NCBI RefSeq assembly: GCF_900101755.1
Contig: NZ_FNAE01000005.1
Location: forward strand, 1 to 64,000
Direction of reading: 5' to 3'
DNA length: 64,000 nt
Origin: Ectopseudomonas alcaliphila
GTDB taxonomy: Bacteria > Pseudomonadota > Gammaproteobacteria > Pseudomonadales > Pseudomonadaceae
Made by a program: the position numbers and the translations under genes. Positions 49,621 to 59,266 of the stretch are shown piece by piece; the stretch's first letter is position 1, and the number at the start of each line of letters is the position of its first letter. Below the pieces are notes generated by a model. The model was not told where the DNA came from. It was given only the letters and a program-made list of their open reading frames with translations, and did no database searches.

Positions 49621-50892
49621 ATGAGCTACGTGATCGACCGGCGCCTCAACGGCAAGAACAAGAGCACGGTTAACCGCCAGCGCTTCCTGCGGCGTTACCG
49701 TGAACACATCAAGAAGGCGGTGGAGGAAGCCGTCAGCCGGCGCTCCATCACTGACATGGAGCACGGTGAGCAGATCAGCATTCCCGGTCGCGATATCGAC
49801 GAGCCAGTGCTGCATCACGGCCGCGGCGGCAAGCAGACCACCGTTCACCCGGGCAACAAGGAATTCACCACTGGCGAGCGCATTCCGCGCCCACAAGGCG
49901 GCGGCGGTGGACGCGGCAGTGGCAAGGCGAGCAACTCCGGTGAAGGTATGGACGAGTTCGTCTTCCAGATCACCCAGGAAGAATTTCTCGACTTCATGTT
50001 CGAGGATCTGGAGCTGCCCAATCTGGTCAAGCGCCACCTGACCGGTGCGGAAACCTTCAAGACCGTGCGCGCCGGCATCAGTAACGAAGGCAACCCGTCA
50101 CGTATCAACATCGTGCGCACCCTGCGCTCGGCGCATGCGCGGCGCATCGCCCTGTCCGGTTCCAGCCGCGCCAAACTGCGCGAAGCCAAGGCCGAGCTGG
50201 AGCGACTGCGACGGGAAGAACCGGACAACTTCGGCGATATACAGGTGATTCAGGAGGAAATCGAACGACTCAGTGCGCGCATCCACCGCGTGCCGTTTCT
50301 CGACACCTTCGACCTCAAGTACAACCTGCTGACCAAGCAGCCCAACCCCAGCTCCAAGGCGGTGATGTTCTGCCTGATGGACGTTTCCGGCTCCATGACC
50401 CAGGCCACCAAGGACGTGGCCAAGCGCTTCTTCATCCTCCTGTACCTGTTCCTCAAGCGCAATTACGACAAGATCGACGTGGTGTTCATCCGCCACCATA
50501 CGAGTGCGAAAGAGGTGGACGAAGAGGAATTCTTCTACTCCCGCGAGACCGGCGGCACCATCGTTTCCAGCGCCCTGAAGCTGATGCAGGAAGTTATGGC
50601 CGAGCGCTACCCGGTCAACGAGTGGAACATCTACGCCGCTCAGGCATCGGACGGCGACAACTGGAACGACGACTCGCCGGTGTGCCGGGATATATTGATC
50701 AACCAGATCATGCCGTTCGTGCAGTACTTCACCTACGTCGAGATCACCCCACGTGAGCACCAGGCGCTGTGGTTCGAGTACGAACAGGTGGCCGAAGCCT
50801 TCGCCGACAGCTTCGCCCAGCAGCAACTGGTGTCCGCTGCGGACATCTACCCGGTGTTCCGCGAACTGTTCCAGCGTCGCCTGGTGAGTTGA
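49621..50892 (+). CDS. yeaH: YeaH/YhbH family protein (DUF444)
   Basis: A 423-residue protein with a C-terminal von Willebrand A-like domain and MIDAS motif DVSGS (254-258), a glycine-rich basic stretch (about 96-106) and a coiled segment (about 180-220). Works with the PrkA/YeaG kinase; biochemical role unknown. Ten bases separate it from spoVR. Confidence 0.93.
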   Translation: MSYVIDRRLNGKNKSTVNRQRFLRRYREHIKKAVEEAVSRRSITDMEHGEQISIPGRDIDEPVLHHGRGGKQTTVHPGNKEFTTGERIPRPQGGGGGRGSGKASNSGEGMDEFVFQITQEEFLDFMFEDLELPNLVKRHLTGAETFKTVRAGISNEGNPSRINIVRTLRSAHARRIALSGSSRAKLREAKAELERLRREEPDNFGDIQVIQEEIERLSARIHRVPFLDTFDLKYNLLTKQPNPSSKAVMFCLMDVSGSMTQATKDVAKRFFILLYLFLKRNYDKIDVVFIRHHTSAKEVDEEEFFYSRETGGTIVSSALKLMQEVMAERYPVNEWNIYAAQASDGDNWNDDSPVCRDILINQIMPFVQYFTYVEITPREHQALWFEYEQVAEAFADSFAQQQLVSAADIYPVFRELFQRRLVS

Positions 50893-50902
50893 GGGCCAAG
50901 CC

Positions 50903-52468
50903 ATGAATGCCAGCAGCAGAAAGCGCGAGCCGATCTCCACCGGCTCGGAGTGGACCTTCGACCTGATCCGCCAGTACGACAAGGAAATCGCGCGCATCGC
51001 CGAACGTTACGCGCTGGACACCTACCCCAACCAGATCGAAGTGATCACCGCCGAACAGATGATGGATGCCTACGCCTCGGTCGGCATGCCGCTGGGCTAT
51101 CACCACTGGTCGTACGGCAAGCACTTCCTCTCCACAGAAAAAGGCTACAAGCGCGGGCAGATGGGCCTGGCCTACGAGATCGTGATCAACTCCGATCCGT
51201 GCATCGCCTACCTGATGGAAGAGAACACCATCTGCATGCAGGCGCTGGTGATCGCTCACGCCTGCTACGGCCACAACAGTTTCTTCAAGGGCAACTACCT
51301 GTTCCGTACCTGGACCGACGCCAGCTCGATCATCGATTACCTGGTGTTCGCCAAGCAGTACATCATGCAGTGCGAGGAGCGCTACGGCATCGACGCCGTG
51401 GAGGAGCTGCTCGACTCCTGCCATGCCCTGATGAACTACGGCGTCGACCGCTACAAGCGCCCCTACCCCATCTCTGCCGAGGAGGAGCGCCGGCGCCAGA
51501 AGGAACGCGAGGAGCACCTGCAGAAGCAGATCAACGACCTGTGGCGCACCATTCCCAAGAGTGCGGACAAGGGCAGCGAGAAGGACAGCAAGCGCTTCCC
51601 GGCCGAGCCGCAGGAAAACATCCTCTACTTCCTGGAAAAACACGCGCCCTTGCTGGAGCCGTGGCAGCGCGAGGTGATCCGCATCGTGCGCAAGATCGCC
51701 CAGTACTTCTACCCGCAGCGTCAGACCCAGGTGATGAACGAAGGCTGGGCCACCTTCTGGCACTACACCCTGATGAACGACCTCTACGACGAAGGCCTGG
51801 TCACCGACGGCTTCATGATGGAATTCCTGCAGTCGCACACCAGCGTGGTCTACCAGCCACCGTTCGACAGTCCCTACTACAGCGGTATCAATCCCTACGC
51901 CCTGGGTTTTGCCGTGTACCGCGACATCCGCCGTATCTGCGAGGCGCCCACCGAGGAGGACAAGCGCTGGTTCCCGGATATCGCCGGTAGCGACTGGCTG
52001 ACCACGCTCAAGTTCGCCATGAACAGCTTCAAGGACGAGAGCTTCATCCTGCAGTTCCTCTCGCCCAAGGTGATTCGCGACTTCAAGCTGTTCGGCATTC
52101 TCGACGACGACCAGAAGGACGAACTGCTGGTGCCGGCCATTCATGACGAGCCGGGTTACCGCACCATCCGCGAGCTGCTCGCCGCGCAGTACAACCTGGG
52201 CAACCGCGAACCCAACGTGCAGATCTGGAACATCGACCGTCGCGGCGACCGCTCGCTGACCCTGCGCCATCAGCAGCATGACCGCAAACCACTGGGTGAC
52301 TCCACCGGCGAGGTACTCAAGCACCTGCACCGGCTGTGGGGCTTCGACATTCATCTGGAGGTCTGCCAGGGCGACCAGTTGATCACCACCCAGCATGTGC
52401 CACCGCGCGGCAGTTCGGAGGGCGACAGCGAATACCCGAGGCTGGACCTGATCATTCCGCCCATTTGA
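50903..52468 (+). CDS. SpoVR family protein (YcgB)
   Basis: A 521-residue cytoplasmic protein. Conserved blocks include HHWSYGKHF, ECEERYG-like QCEERYGIDAVEELLD, and the histidine-rich NEGWATFWHYT and YSGINPYALGF. Homologs are SpoVR of Bacillus (spore cortex) and YcgB of E. coli; function in non-sporeformers is unclear. Third gene of the prkA stress operon. Confidence 0.92.
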   Translation: MNASSRKREPISTGSEWTFDLIRQYDKEIARIAERYALDTYPNQIEVITAEQMMDAYASVGMPLGYHHWSYGKHFLSTEKGYKRGQMGLAYEIVINSDPCIAYLMEENTICMQALVIAHACYGHNSFFKGNYLFRTWTDASSIIDYLVFAKQYIMQCEERYGIDAVEELLDSCHALMNYGVDRYKRPYPISAEEERRRQKEREEHLQKQINDLWRTIPKSADKGSEKDSKRFPAEPQENILYFLEKHAPLLEPWQREVIRIVRKIAQYFYPQRQTQVMNEGWATFWHYTLMNDLYDEGLVTDGFMMEFLQSHTSVVYQPPFDSPYYSGINPYALGFAVYRDIRRICEAPTEEDKRWFPDIAGSDWLTTLKFAMNSFKDESFILQFLSPKVIRDFKLFGILDDDQKDELLVPAIHDEPGYRTIRELLAAQYNLGNREPNVQIWNIDRRGDRSLTLRHQQHDRKPLGDSTGEVLKHLHRLWGFDIHLEVCQGDQLITTQHVPPRGSSEGDSEYPRLDLIIPPI

Positions 52469-52580
52469 GCGGTTGCTGATCGAGATGCCGGCCATGACCA
52501 CGCCCTGACCTATATACCGACCCGCAAGGCGCGCCCCACCTCGATCTTCGGTATCCTCTGCGCTCAGTGGAGGAACATAC

Positions 52581-53810
52581 ATGCAGATCTACAAAGTCGG
52601 CGGCGCAGTGCGTGATCGCCTGCTCGGTCGCCCCGTCTGTGAAGTGGACTGGGTCGTGGTCGGCGCCAGCGCCGAACAGATGCTCGAACTCGGCTACCGC
52701 CCGGTGGGCGCCGACTTTCCGGTGTTCCTGCACCCGCAAACCGGCGATGAGTACGCCCTGGCCCGCACCGAGCGCAAGAGCGGGCGCGGCTATGGCGGTT
52801 TTACTTTTCACGCCAGCCCCGACGTTACGCTGGAACAAGACCTGATCCGCCGCGACCTCAGCGTCAATGCCATGGCCGAAGACGACCAGGGTAACCTGAT
52901 CGACCCTTATGGCGGCCAGCAAGACCTGGAAGCGCGCATCCTGCGCCACGTATCCCCGGCATTCGCCGAAGATCCGCTGCGCGTGCTGCGCGTGGCCCGC
53001 TTCGCCGCGCGCTATGCGCCGCTCGGTTTCAGCGTCGCGCCAGAAACCCTGGCGCTGATGCGTCAGTTGGCCGATTCCGGCGAGCTGGCTCACCTCACCG
53101 CCGAACGCAGCTGGAAGGAAATCTCCCGCGCCCTGATGGAGCCGTGCCCGGACGTGTTCGTCCAGGTGCTGCGCGACTGCGGCGCGCTGGCCGCCCTGCT
53201 GCCGGAAGTCGACGATCTGTTCGGCGTGCCGCAACCGCAGGCGCACCACCCGGAAATCGACACCGGCGTGCATGTGTTGAGCGTGTTGCGCCAGTGCGCG
53301 GAGCACGACCAGCCGCTGAACGTGCGCTGGGCCTGCCTGCTGCATGACGTCGGCAAAGGCCTGACACCGGAGGGCGAATGGCCACGGCATATTGCCCATG
53401 AGCACAAAGGTCTGCCCCTGATACAGGCGATCAACGAACGCTGTAAAGCGCCTCGTGACTGTGCCGAGCTGGCATCGCTGGTAGGTGAATTCCATACCCA
53501 CGGCCATCGCGCGCTGGAGCTGCGCCCCTCGACGCTGCTGGAACTGCTGCAACGCTTCGACGTGTTTCGCCGCCCGCAGCGCTTCGCCGAGTTCGTCGCC
53601 GCCTGCGAGATGGATGCGCGCGGGCGCCTGGGCCTGGAGCAACGCGAGTACCCGCAGGCCGCTTACCTGCTGGGCGCCGCCGAGGCTGCACGGCAAGTGC
53701 CAGTCAAACCGCTATTGGAGAAGGGATTCAAGGGCGCCGAGCTGGGCGAGGCGCTCAACCGCGAGCGCCTGCAAGCGCTCAAGGCCTACAAGGAACAGCA
53801 GAGAACGTAG
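52581..53810 (+). CDS. cca: Multifunctional CCA-adding enzyme
   Basis: Adds or repairs the CCA end of tRNAs. The 409-residue protein has the nucleotidyltransferase [10 protein letters not shown] and EVDWVV motifs, [26 protein letters not shown], and a C-terminal HD domain (LLHDVGKG) with phosphatase/phosphodiesterase activity. The TAG stop is contributed by a dispersed repeat that begins inside its last codons. Confidence 0.95.
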   Translation: MQIYKVGGAVRDRLLGRPVCEVDWVVVGASAEQMLELGYRPVGADFPVFLHPQTGDEYALARTERKSGRGYGGFTFHASPDVTLEQDLIRRDLSVNAMAEDDQGNLIDPYGGQQDLEARILRHVSPAFAEDPLRVLRVARFAARYAPLGFSVAPETLALMRQLADSGELAHLTAERSWKEISRALMEPCPDVFVQVLRDCGALAALLPEVDDLFGVPQPQAHHPEIDTGVHVLSVLRQCAEHDQPLNVRWACLLHDVGKGLTPEGEWPRHIAHEHKGLPLIQAINERCKAPRDCAELASLVGEFHTHGHRALELRPSTLLELLQRFDVFRRPQRFAEFVAACEMDARGRLGLEQREYPQAAYLLGAAEAARQVPVKPLLEKGFKGAELGEALNRERLQALKAYKEQQRT

Positions 53811-53865
53811 CCCGGATGAAATCCGGGGGAGTCCAGAAACAGGTCCTGGATTTCATCCAGGCTAC
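53807..53865. repeat. GTAGCCCGGAT-type inverted repeat at the cca stop
   Basis: Arms 53807-53827 and 53845-53865 (GTAGCCCGGATGAAATCCGG type and an imperfect complement). The TAG at 53808-53810 is the cca stop codon. It probably forms a transcript-end hairpin. Confidence 0.75.
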
Positions 53866-53900
53866 GACCCGAAAGCCTACAAGGCGCAACATGCCCCCTC

Positions 53901-53965
53901 GTAGGAGCCCGCTTGCGGGCGATATCGCTGCCAGCAACGCTCATCGCCGGCAAGCCAGCTCCTGC
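53901..53965. repeat. REP-type pair, GTAGGAGCCCGCTTGCGGGC form
   Basis: Arm 53901-53922 and an inverted, diverged arm 53944-53965 (reading GCAGGAGCTGGCTTGCCGGC on the minus strand). The second arm matches the REP form common in P. putida. It lies between the two GTAGCCCGGAT elements. Confidence 0.7.
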
Positions 53966-53981
53966 AGGCCGCCGCAGCCGC

Positions 53982-54037
53982 AGCCCGGATGCAATCCGGG
54001 ACGATTCTGAGACCAGCCCCCGGATTGCATCCGGGCT
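53982..54037. repeat. GTAGCCCGGAT-type inverted repeat at the folK stop
   Basis: Perfect 19-base arms, AGCCCGGATGCAATCCGGG (53982-54000) and its complement (54019-54037). The following base completes CTA (54036-54038), which on the minus strand is the TAG stop of folK. Confidence 0.8.
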
Positions 54038-54563
54038 ACGCAGAAGCCAGCACCTCAGCCGGCGTCAGCTCGACACCACGCCACTGAAAGGCCGCCGGCC
54101 ATAGCTGCTGATCGATCTGTGCAGACGCCCACAACTCGGCGAACGAACGGCCGTCGACCGGATGGTGCGCCTCGGGCGCCAACAGCGCCAACGGCCAGAG
54201 CACGAAGGCGTTCTTGAGAATTTCCGCGCGCGGCAGGACCAGACCATTGAAGTTGCCGACCTGCTCGCCATACAGCAGCACGTCGATGTCCAGTGGCAAG
54301 CCCTTGCGGTCCGGCGCGTAGCGGCCGTTGTCGGCCTCGATGAACTTCAGCCGGCGATCCAGCTCCAGTAGCGGCAGCTCCGTCTCGCCCACCACCACCA
54401 GATTGAAGAAATTGCCGCTCTTGATACCCACCGCGTGACTTTCGAACACCGGCGAGCAGCGCATATCGCTGAGCAGCCCGGCCAGCGCATCGAGGCCGGC
54501 AACCAGGTGAGCCTCGCGCTCGACATTGCTGCCGAGGCCGAGAAAGACCCGAGTCAGAGACAT
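54036..54563 (-). CDS. folK: 2-amino-4-hydroxy-6-hydroxymethyldihydropteridine diphosphokinase
   Basis: Pyrophosphokinase of folate synthesis, 175 residues. LGLGSNVEREAHL at the start and APDRKGLPLDIDVLLYG (substrate and magnesium site) are typical. ATG 54563 is used; it overlaps folB by ten bases. Its TAG stop lies at the border of a dispersed repeat. Confidence 0.94.
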   Translation of the reverse strand: MSLTRVFLGLGSNVEREAHLVAGLDALAGLLSDMRCSPVFESHAVGIKSGNFFNLVVVGETELPLLELDRRLKFIEADNGRYAPDRKGLPLDIDVLLYGEQVGNFNGLVLPRAEILKNAFVLWPLALLAPEAHHPVDGRSFAELWASAQIDQQLWPAAFQWRGVELTPAEVLASA

Positions 54564-54910
54564 CCGCGCTCGATCTCCACACCCACGCCACCGCGTGCGG
54601 CAGGCACCGCGCCGGGCTTGGTCAGCCTCAGGCGTATCCAAGGGATGTTGAATTCCTCCATCAGGGTCTGCACCAGACGCTCGGCGAAAGCCTCGACCAG
54701 GATGAACTGCGATTCGGCCGCGAAGGCCTGAATACGCGTGGATACGCTGGCGTAATCGAGCGCCAGGTTGAGGTCGTCACCGGCTGCGGACGGACGGTTG
54801 TCCCAGGCCATCTGCAGGTCGAGAAGCAGGCACTGACGAATGTCGCGCTCCCAATCGTAGGCGCCAATCACCGTGTCGACTTCCAGCCCCTCGATAAATA
54901 CTCTGTCCAC
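54554..54910 (-). CDS. folB: Dihydroneopterin aldolase
   Basis: Folate-pathway aldolase of 118 residues. DRVFIEGLEVDTVIGAYDWE is the family start, and the late KPGAVPAARGGVGVEIER block fits. GTG 54910 is chosen, with GGAG seven bases upstream. Coupled to folK; diverges from plsY. Confidence 0.93.
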   Translation of the reverse strand: MDRVFIEGLEVDTVIGAYDWERDIRQCLLLDLQMAWDNRPSAAGDDLNLALDYASVSTRIQAFAAESQFILVEAFAERLVQTLMEEFNIPWIRLRLTKPGAVPAARGGVGVEIERGCL

Positions 54911-54985
54911 CCGCACTCTCCGCGCCACGACAAGGGCGCTGCACCTCGTTAGAATCGGGCCACCCCATGCCCTGGAATGGCCACC

Positions 54986-55555
54986 ATGTTCTGGCTTCTG
55001 GCAATCCTTGCCTACCTGCTCGGCTCGTTGTCCTTCGCCATCCTGCTCAGCCGACTCGCTGGCGGGCCAGACCCGCGTGCCAGCGGCTCGGGCAACCCCG
55101 GCGCCACCAACATGCTACGCGTGGCCGGCAAGAAGCTCGCTGTGATGACGCTGATCGGCGACCTGTTCAAGGGCCTGCTACCGATCCTGATCGCCAAGCT
55201 GCTCGGCCTCAGCCTGCACCAACAGGCCTGGATCGGCCTGGCGGCCGTCGTCGGCCATCTTTACCCGCTGTACTTCCGTTTCCGTGGCGGCAAGGGCGTG
55301 GCCACTGCCGCCGGCATGCTGCTCGGCCTCTACCCACCGGCTGCCCTGCTCGCCCTGGCGGCATGGGCCCTGGTATTTCTGCTGACCCGCACCAGCTCGC
55401 TGGCCTCGCTGATCGCTACACCGCTGACGCTACCGCTGCTGGCCTGGCAACAACCGGCGGCGTTGCTGCCAGCCTGCGTGCTGACCGGGCTGATCGTCTG
55501 GCGCCACCGCAGCAATCTGCGTGATCTGTTCGCCGGCCGCGAGCGCCGTTTTTAA
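54986..55555 (+). CDS. plsY: Glycerol-3-phosphate acyltransferase PlsY
   Basis: Inner-membrane enzyme that acylates glycerol-3-phosphate from acyl phosphate, first step of phospholipid synthesis. The 189-residue protein has five hydrophobic segments and the motifs [18 protein letters not shown] and [11 protein letters not shown] 54986 gives the usual length; ATG 54977 would add three residues. Confidence 0.93.
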   Translation: MFWLLAILAYLLGSLSFAILLSRLAGGPDPRASGSGNPGATNMLRVAGKKLAVMTLIGDLFKGLLPILIAKLLGLSLHQQAWIGLAAVVGHLYPLYFRFRGGKGVATAAGMLLGLYPPAALLALAAWALVFLLTRTSSLASLIATPLTLPLLAWQQPAALLPACVLTGLIVWRHRSNLRDLFAGRERRF

Positions 55556-55575
55556 GCAACAGATCGGACTGCAAA

Positions 55576-55597
55576 TCGCGGCTGAAGCCGCTCCTAC
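55576..55597. repeat. Single REP unit between plsY and tsaD
   Basis: TCGCGGCTGAAGCCGCTCCT plus AC, identical to the second arm of the pair at 32835-32897. It stands alone between two convergent genes. Confidence 0.75.
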
Positions 55598-55611
55598 AAG
55601 ATCTGACCCAG

Positions 55612-56637
55612 TTAAATCGACGGCAGCGACTCCATCGGCCAGCGCGCCTGCACCTTGATCGCCAAGTCCTCATGCTGCCCGGCCAGCAAACGCTGGCATC
55701 CGGCATAGGCGATCATCGCGCCATTGTCGGTGCAGAAACGTGGCCGCGCGTAGAACACCTTGCCCTTCATCTCGCCCAGCATGCGCTCCAGGTGCTCACG
55801 CAACGCCTTGTTGGCACTCACGCCACCGGCGATCACCAGGCTGTTCAGCCCGCTCTGCTTGAGCGCGCGCTTGCACTTGATGGTCAGAGTCTCAACCACC
55901 GCCTGCTGGAAGGCCAGCGCGATGTCGCGACGGGCTTGGTCGAGGTCGTCACCGCTGTCGCGGCATTGCTGCCAGGTATTGAGCGCAAAGGTCTTGAGGC
56001 CGCTGAAGCTGAAATCCAGACCCGGACGATCGGTCATCGGCCTGGGGAAGACGAAGCGCCCCGGCGTGCCCTGCTCGGCCAGCTTGGCGATTTCCGGACC
56101 GCCCGGATAATTCAGGCCCATCAGCTTGGCGGTCTTGTCGAAGGCCTCACCGGCCGCGTCGTCCAGCGACTCGCCGAGCAACTGGTACTGACCGATGCCA
56201 TCGACTCGCACCAACTGGGTATGGCCACCGGACACCAACAAGGCGACGAACGGAAAGGCCGGCGGCTGCTCTTCCAGCATCGGTGCCAGCAAGTGACCTT
56301 CCATATGGTGCACGCCGATGGCCGGCACGCCCCAGGCAAAGGCCAGCGCCTGAGCGCAGGACGCACCGACCAGCAACGCACCGACCAGGCCAGGCCCCGC
56401 CGTGTAGGCCAGTGCATCGATGTCGCTGGCCTGCTTGCCTGCCTCATCCAGCACCTGACGGATCAGCGGCAGCATGCGTTTGACGTGATCGCGCGAGGCC
56501 AATTCCGGCACTACGCCGCCGTAGACGCGATGCAGGTCGATCTGGCTGAACAGGGCGTCAGCCAGCAGGCCGCGCTCACTGTCATAGAGCGCGACGCCGG
56601 TTTCATCGCAGGAGGTTTCCAATCCCAGTACGAGCAT
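55612..56637 (-). CDS. tsaD: tRNA N6-threonylcarbamoyladenosine transferase TsaD
   Basis: Catalytic subunit for t6A37 tRNA modification (formerly Gcp). The 341-residue ASKHA-fold protein has metal ligands H111 and H115 (HHMEGH), GLETSCDET at the start and [13 protein letters not shown] 56637 is used; 11 more codons are open upstream. Diverges from rpsU, as in most gamma-proteobacteria. Confidence 0.96.
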   Translation of the reverse strand: MLVLGLETSCDETGVALYDSERGLLADALFSQIDLHRVYGGVVPELASRDHVKRMLPLIRQVLDEAGKQASDIDALAYTAGPGLVGALLVGASCAQALAFAWGVPAIGVHHMEGHLLAPMLEEQPPAFPFVALLVSGGHTQLVRVDGIGQYQLLGESLDDAAGEAFDKTAKLMGLNYPGGPEIAKLAEQGTPGRFVFPRPMTDRPGLDFSFSGLKTFALNTWQQCRDSGDDLDQARRDIALAFQQAVVETLTIKCKRALKQSGLNSLVIAGGVSANKALREHLERMLGEMKGKVFYARPRFCTDNGAMIAYAGCQRLLAGQHEDLAIKVQARWPMESLPSI

Positions 56638-56728
56638 GGAGCTTGAGCCTTGATTTGCCGCGTGGAACAAAGGCGCGCATGATAAGCGCCGCCCGGCGGA
56701 GCGGCCAGCGCTTTTCGATCAGAGGCCT

Positions 56729-56757
56729 TTGCATTCCTCGGCTCGAGGGGGTAACAT
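56729..56757 (+). promoter_or_regulatory. Sigma-70 promoter of rpsU
   Basis: TTGCAT (56729-56734), exactly 17 bases, TAACAT (56752-56757), about 83 bases before the rpsU start. It would drive the rpsU-dnaG-rpoD operon. Confidence 0.7.
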
Positions 56758-56840
56758 CCGCAACCCTTAAAAACCGACGCAACCCGAGCCATTTGCCGGG
56801 AGCGCGTTGAACACCGGTAATTAACGAAGGTACGACCTGG

Positions 56841-57056
56841 ATGCCAGCCGTCAAAGTTAAAGAGAACGAACCCTTCGACGTAGCCCTGCGTCGTTTCAAG
56901 CGCTCCTGCGAAAAAGCCGGCGTACTGGCTGAAGTACGTAGCCGCGAATTCTACGAAAAGCCGACCGCTGAGCGTAAGCGCAAGGCCGCTGCCGCTGTTA
57001 AGCGTCACGCCAAGAAAGTGCAGCGCGAGCAGCGTCGTAGCGTCCGCCTGTACTAA
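56841..57056 (+). CDS. rpsU: 30S ribosomal protein bS21
   Basis: Small basic ribosomal protein of 71 residues, starting [20 protein letters not shown] and ending in a basic tail. First gene of the macromolecular synthesis operon. Confidence 0.98.
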   Translation: MPAVKVKENEPFDVALRRFKRSCEKAGVLAEVRSREFYEKPTAERKRKAAAAVKRHAKKVQREQRRSVRLY

Positions 57057-57075
57057 TTCAGTACAGCAACGCCCG

Positions 57076-57099
57076 AATGCCCGGCCCTGGCCGGGCATT
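57076..57099 (+). other. First hairpin after rpsU
   Basis: AATGCCCGGC (57076-57085) pairs with GCCGGGCATT (57090-57099), loop CCTG. The following GCATTTG has a weak T-tract. With the next hairpin it makes a tandem rpsU terminator. Confidence 0.65.
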
Positions 57100-57110
57100 G
57101 CATTTGAAAG

Positions 57111-57154
57111 ACTCCGCCTCGCACTTCAGCGAGTGAGCGGAGTTTTTGCTTTTC
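57111..57154 (+). terminator. Intrinsic (partial) terminator between rpsU and dnaG
   Basis: ACTCCGC (57111-57117) with GCGGAGT (57137-57143) and an inner CTCGC/GCGAG pair, followed by TTTTGCTTTT. A leaky terminator here is the known way that rpsU is made in excess over dnaG and rpoD. Confidence 0.8.
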
Positions 57155-57201
57155 TACCAATCGCTGTCCCGCGCTCGCGCCGGACAGTATGCTGAGCGCC
57201 T

Positions 57202-59199
57202 ATGGCCGGCCTGATCCCGCAATCCTTCATCGATGACCTGCTCAACCGCACCGACATCGTCGATGTGGTGAGTTCGCGCATCCAGCTGAAGAAGACCGGC
57301 AAGAACTACAGTGCCTGCTGCCCGTTCCACAAGGAAAAGACCCCCTCCTTCACCGTCAGCCCGGACAAGCAGTTCTACTACTGTTTCGGCTGCGGCGCCG
57401 GCGGCAACGCCCTCGGCTTCGTCATGGACCACGATCAACTGGAATTCCCCCAGGCGATCGAGGAGCTGGCCAAACGCGCCGGCATGGACGTACCGCGCGA
57501 GGAAAGTGGCCGTGGACACAAACCCCGACAGCCGGTCGACTCGCCGCTCTACCCGCTACTCAATGCCGCTGCCGAGCACTATCGCCAGGCCCTGAAGAGC
57601 CACCCGCAGCGCAAGTACGCCGTGGACTACCTCAAGGGTCGCGGCCTGAGCGGCGAAATCGCCCGCGACTTCGGCATCGGCTTCGCCCCGCCCGGCTGGG
57701 ACAACCTGCTCAAGCAACTGGGCGCCGACGCCCTGCAGCAGAAAGTCATGATCGACGCTGGCCTGCTGATCGAGAACGCCGAGAACGGCAGGCGCTACGA
57801 CCGCTTCCGCGACCGCATCATGTTCCCCATCCGCGACAGCCGTGGGCGAGTGATCGCCTTCGGCGGCCGGGTGCTGGGCGACGACAAGCCCAAGTACCTC
57901 AACTCGCCGGAAACCCCGGTGTTTCACAAGGGCCAGGAACTCTACGGCCTGTACGAGGCGCGCAAGCACAACCGCGATCTCGACGAGATCATGGTGGTCG
58001 AAGGCTACATGGACGTCATCGCCCTGGCCCAGCAGGGCCTGCGCAACGCCGTGGCGACCCTGGGCACAGCCACCAGCGAAGAACACCTCAAGCGCCTGTT
58101 CCGCATCGTACCCAGCGTGCTGTTCTGCTTCGACGGCGACGCCGCCGGGCGCAATGCCGCCTGGCGCGCCCTGGAGTCAACCCTGTCGAGCCTGCAGGAC
58201 GGCCGCCGCGCGCGCTTTCTGTTCCTGCCCGAAGGCGAGGACCCGGACACCTTGGTGCGCGCCGAAGGCACCGACGCCTTCCGCGCGCGCATCAACCAGC
58301 ACGCGCAACCCCTGGCCGACTATTTCTTCCAGCAGTTGTGCGAAGAGGCCGACCCGCGCTCGCTGGAAGGCAAGGCACATCTGGTGACCCTGGCCGCGCC
58401 GTTGATCGACAAGATTCCCGGCAACAACCTGCGCGCCCTGATGCGCCAGCGCCTGAGCGAAATCACCGGCCTTTCCGGCGAAGCGCTGAGCCAGGTCGCC
58501 AGCGCCCCACGCAGCCACGCACCAAGCACCACCAGCCAGGCGCCCAGCAGCGATTACCCGGATTACGGCGACATCCCCGACAGCGCCTACTACGACAACC
58601 TGCCGGACGTCGGCGGTTACGAGCAGCCTGCGCCGCCCCAGCAGCACTACGAGCGCAGCAACGAAGGCGGTAAAGGCAACTGGAAGAAAGACGGCGGCAA
58701 GTGGAACAAGAAGGGCAAGGGCGATTTCGCGCCACGTGCCCCGCGCACTGCCGTGAGCGTCGAATCCCCGCACCTGATCGCCCTGCGCACGCTGCTGCAC
58801 CATCCGCACCTGGCGCAAAAGGTCGAAGATGTCAGCCACTTCGCCGACGAAGACGACACCTACGCCCAACTTCTCGTGGCCCTGGTCGGTGCACTGCAGA
58901 AAACGCCCAACCTGCGTTCGCTGCAATTGATCGCCCGCTGGCACGGCACCGAACAAGGTCGCCTGCTGCGAGCACTGGCGGAGAAGGAATGGCTGATCCA
59001 GGGCGACAACCTTGAACAGCAGTTTTTCGACACCATTACTACACTTGCAAACAGTCAATCGCAGAGGCGGCGTGAAAAGGCGCTACGCAGCATCATTCAT
59101 AAAAGCCCCAGCGAGCTCACAGACGAGGAAAAGACATTGCTCAGAGAGCACTACAGCCTGGCCTCCTCCCAGAGCAGCAAGTCCCCAACTGGCGCCTAA
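57202..59199 (+). CDS. dnaG: DNA primase
   Basis: Makes RNA primers for replication. The 665-residue protein has an N-terminal zinc site (C40, H43, C61, C64), a TOPRIM core (VVEGYMDVIAL, FDGDAAGR), a long glycine/proline/lysine linker (about 435-525) and a C-terminal DnaB-binding helical domain. The extended linker makes it longer than the E. coli enzyme, as is usual in Pseudomonas. Confidence 0.97.
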   Translation: MAGLIPQSFIDDLLNRTDIVDVVSSRIQLKKTGKNYSACCPFHKEKTPSFTVSPDKQFYYCFGCGAGGNALGFVMDHDQLEFPQAIEELAKRAGMDVPREESGRGHKPRQPVDSPLYPLLNAAAEHYRQALKSHPQRKYAVDYLKGRGLSGEIARDFGIGFAPPGWDNLLKQLGADALQQKVMIDAGLLIENAENGRRYDRFRDRIMFPIRDSRGRVIAFGGRVLGDDKPKYLNSPETPVFHKGQELYGLYEARKHNRDLDEIMVVEGYMDVIALAQQGLRNAVATLGTATSEEHLKRLFRIVPSVLFCFDGDAAGRNAAWRALESTLSSLQDGRRARFLFLPEGEDPDTLVRAEGTDAFRARINQHAQPLADYFFQQLCEEADPRSLEGKAHLVTLAAPLIDKIPGNNLRALMRQRLSEITGLSGEALSQVASAPRSHAPSTTSQAPSSDYPDYGDIPDSAYYDNLPDVGGYEQPAPPQQHYERSNEGGKGNWKKDGGKWNKKGKGDFAPRAPRTAVSVESPHLIALRTLLHHPHLAQKVEDVSHFADEDDTYAQLLVALVGALQKTPNLRSLQLIARWHGTEQGRLLRALAEKEWLIQGDNLEQQFFDTITTLANSQSQRRREKALRSIIHKSPSELTDEEKTLLREHYSLASSQSSKSPTGA

Positions 59200-59213
59200 A
59201 GCCCAACCTGAGG

Positions 59214-59219
59214 TATAAT
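59214..59219 (+). promoter_or_regulatory. Possible -10 box of an rpoD promoter
   Basis: Perfect TATAAT in the 67-base dnaG-rpoD gap, 47 bases before the rpoD start. No good -35 is seen at 16-18 bases (GGCGCC region), so strength or sigma factor is uncertain. Separate rpoD promoters are known in related operons. Confidence 0.4.
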
Positions 59220-59266
59220 CCTCGGCTTGTTTTCAGCCCGCCAAGACCTTCAGTGGATAGGGTGTT

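Noticed and set aside
50744..52582. 612-codon minus-strand open frame
   Set aside because: Antisense to spoVR; composition typical of a shadow frame.
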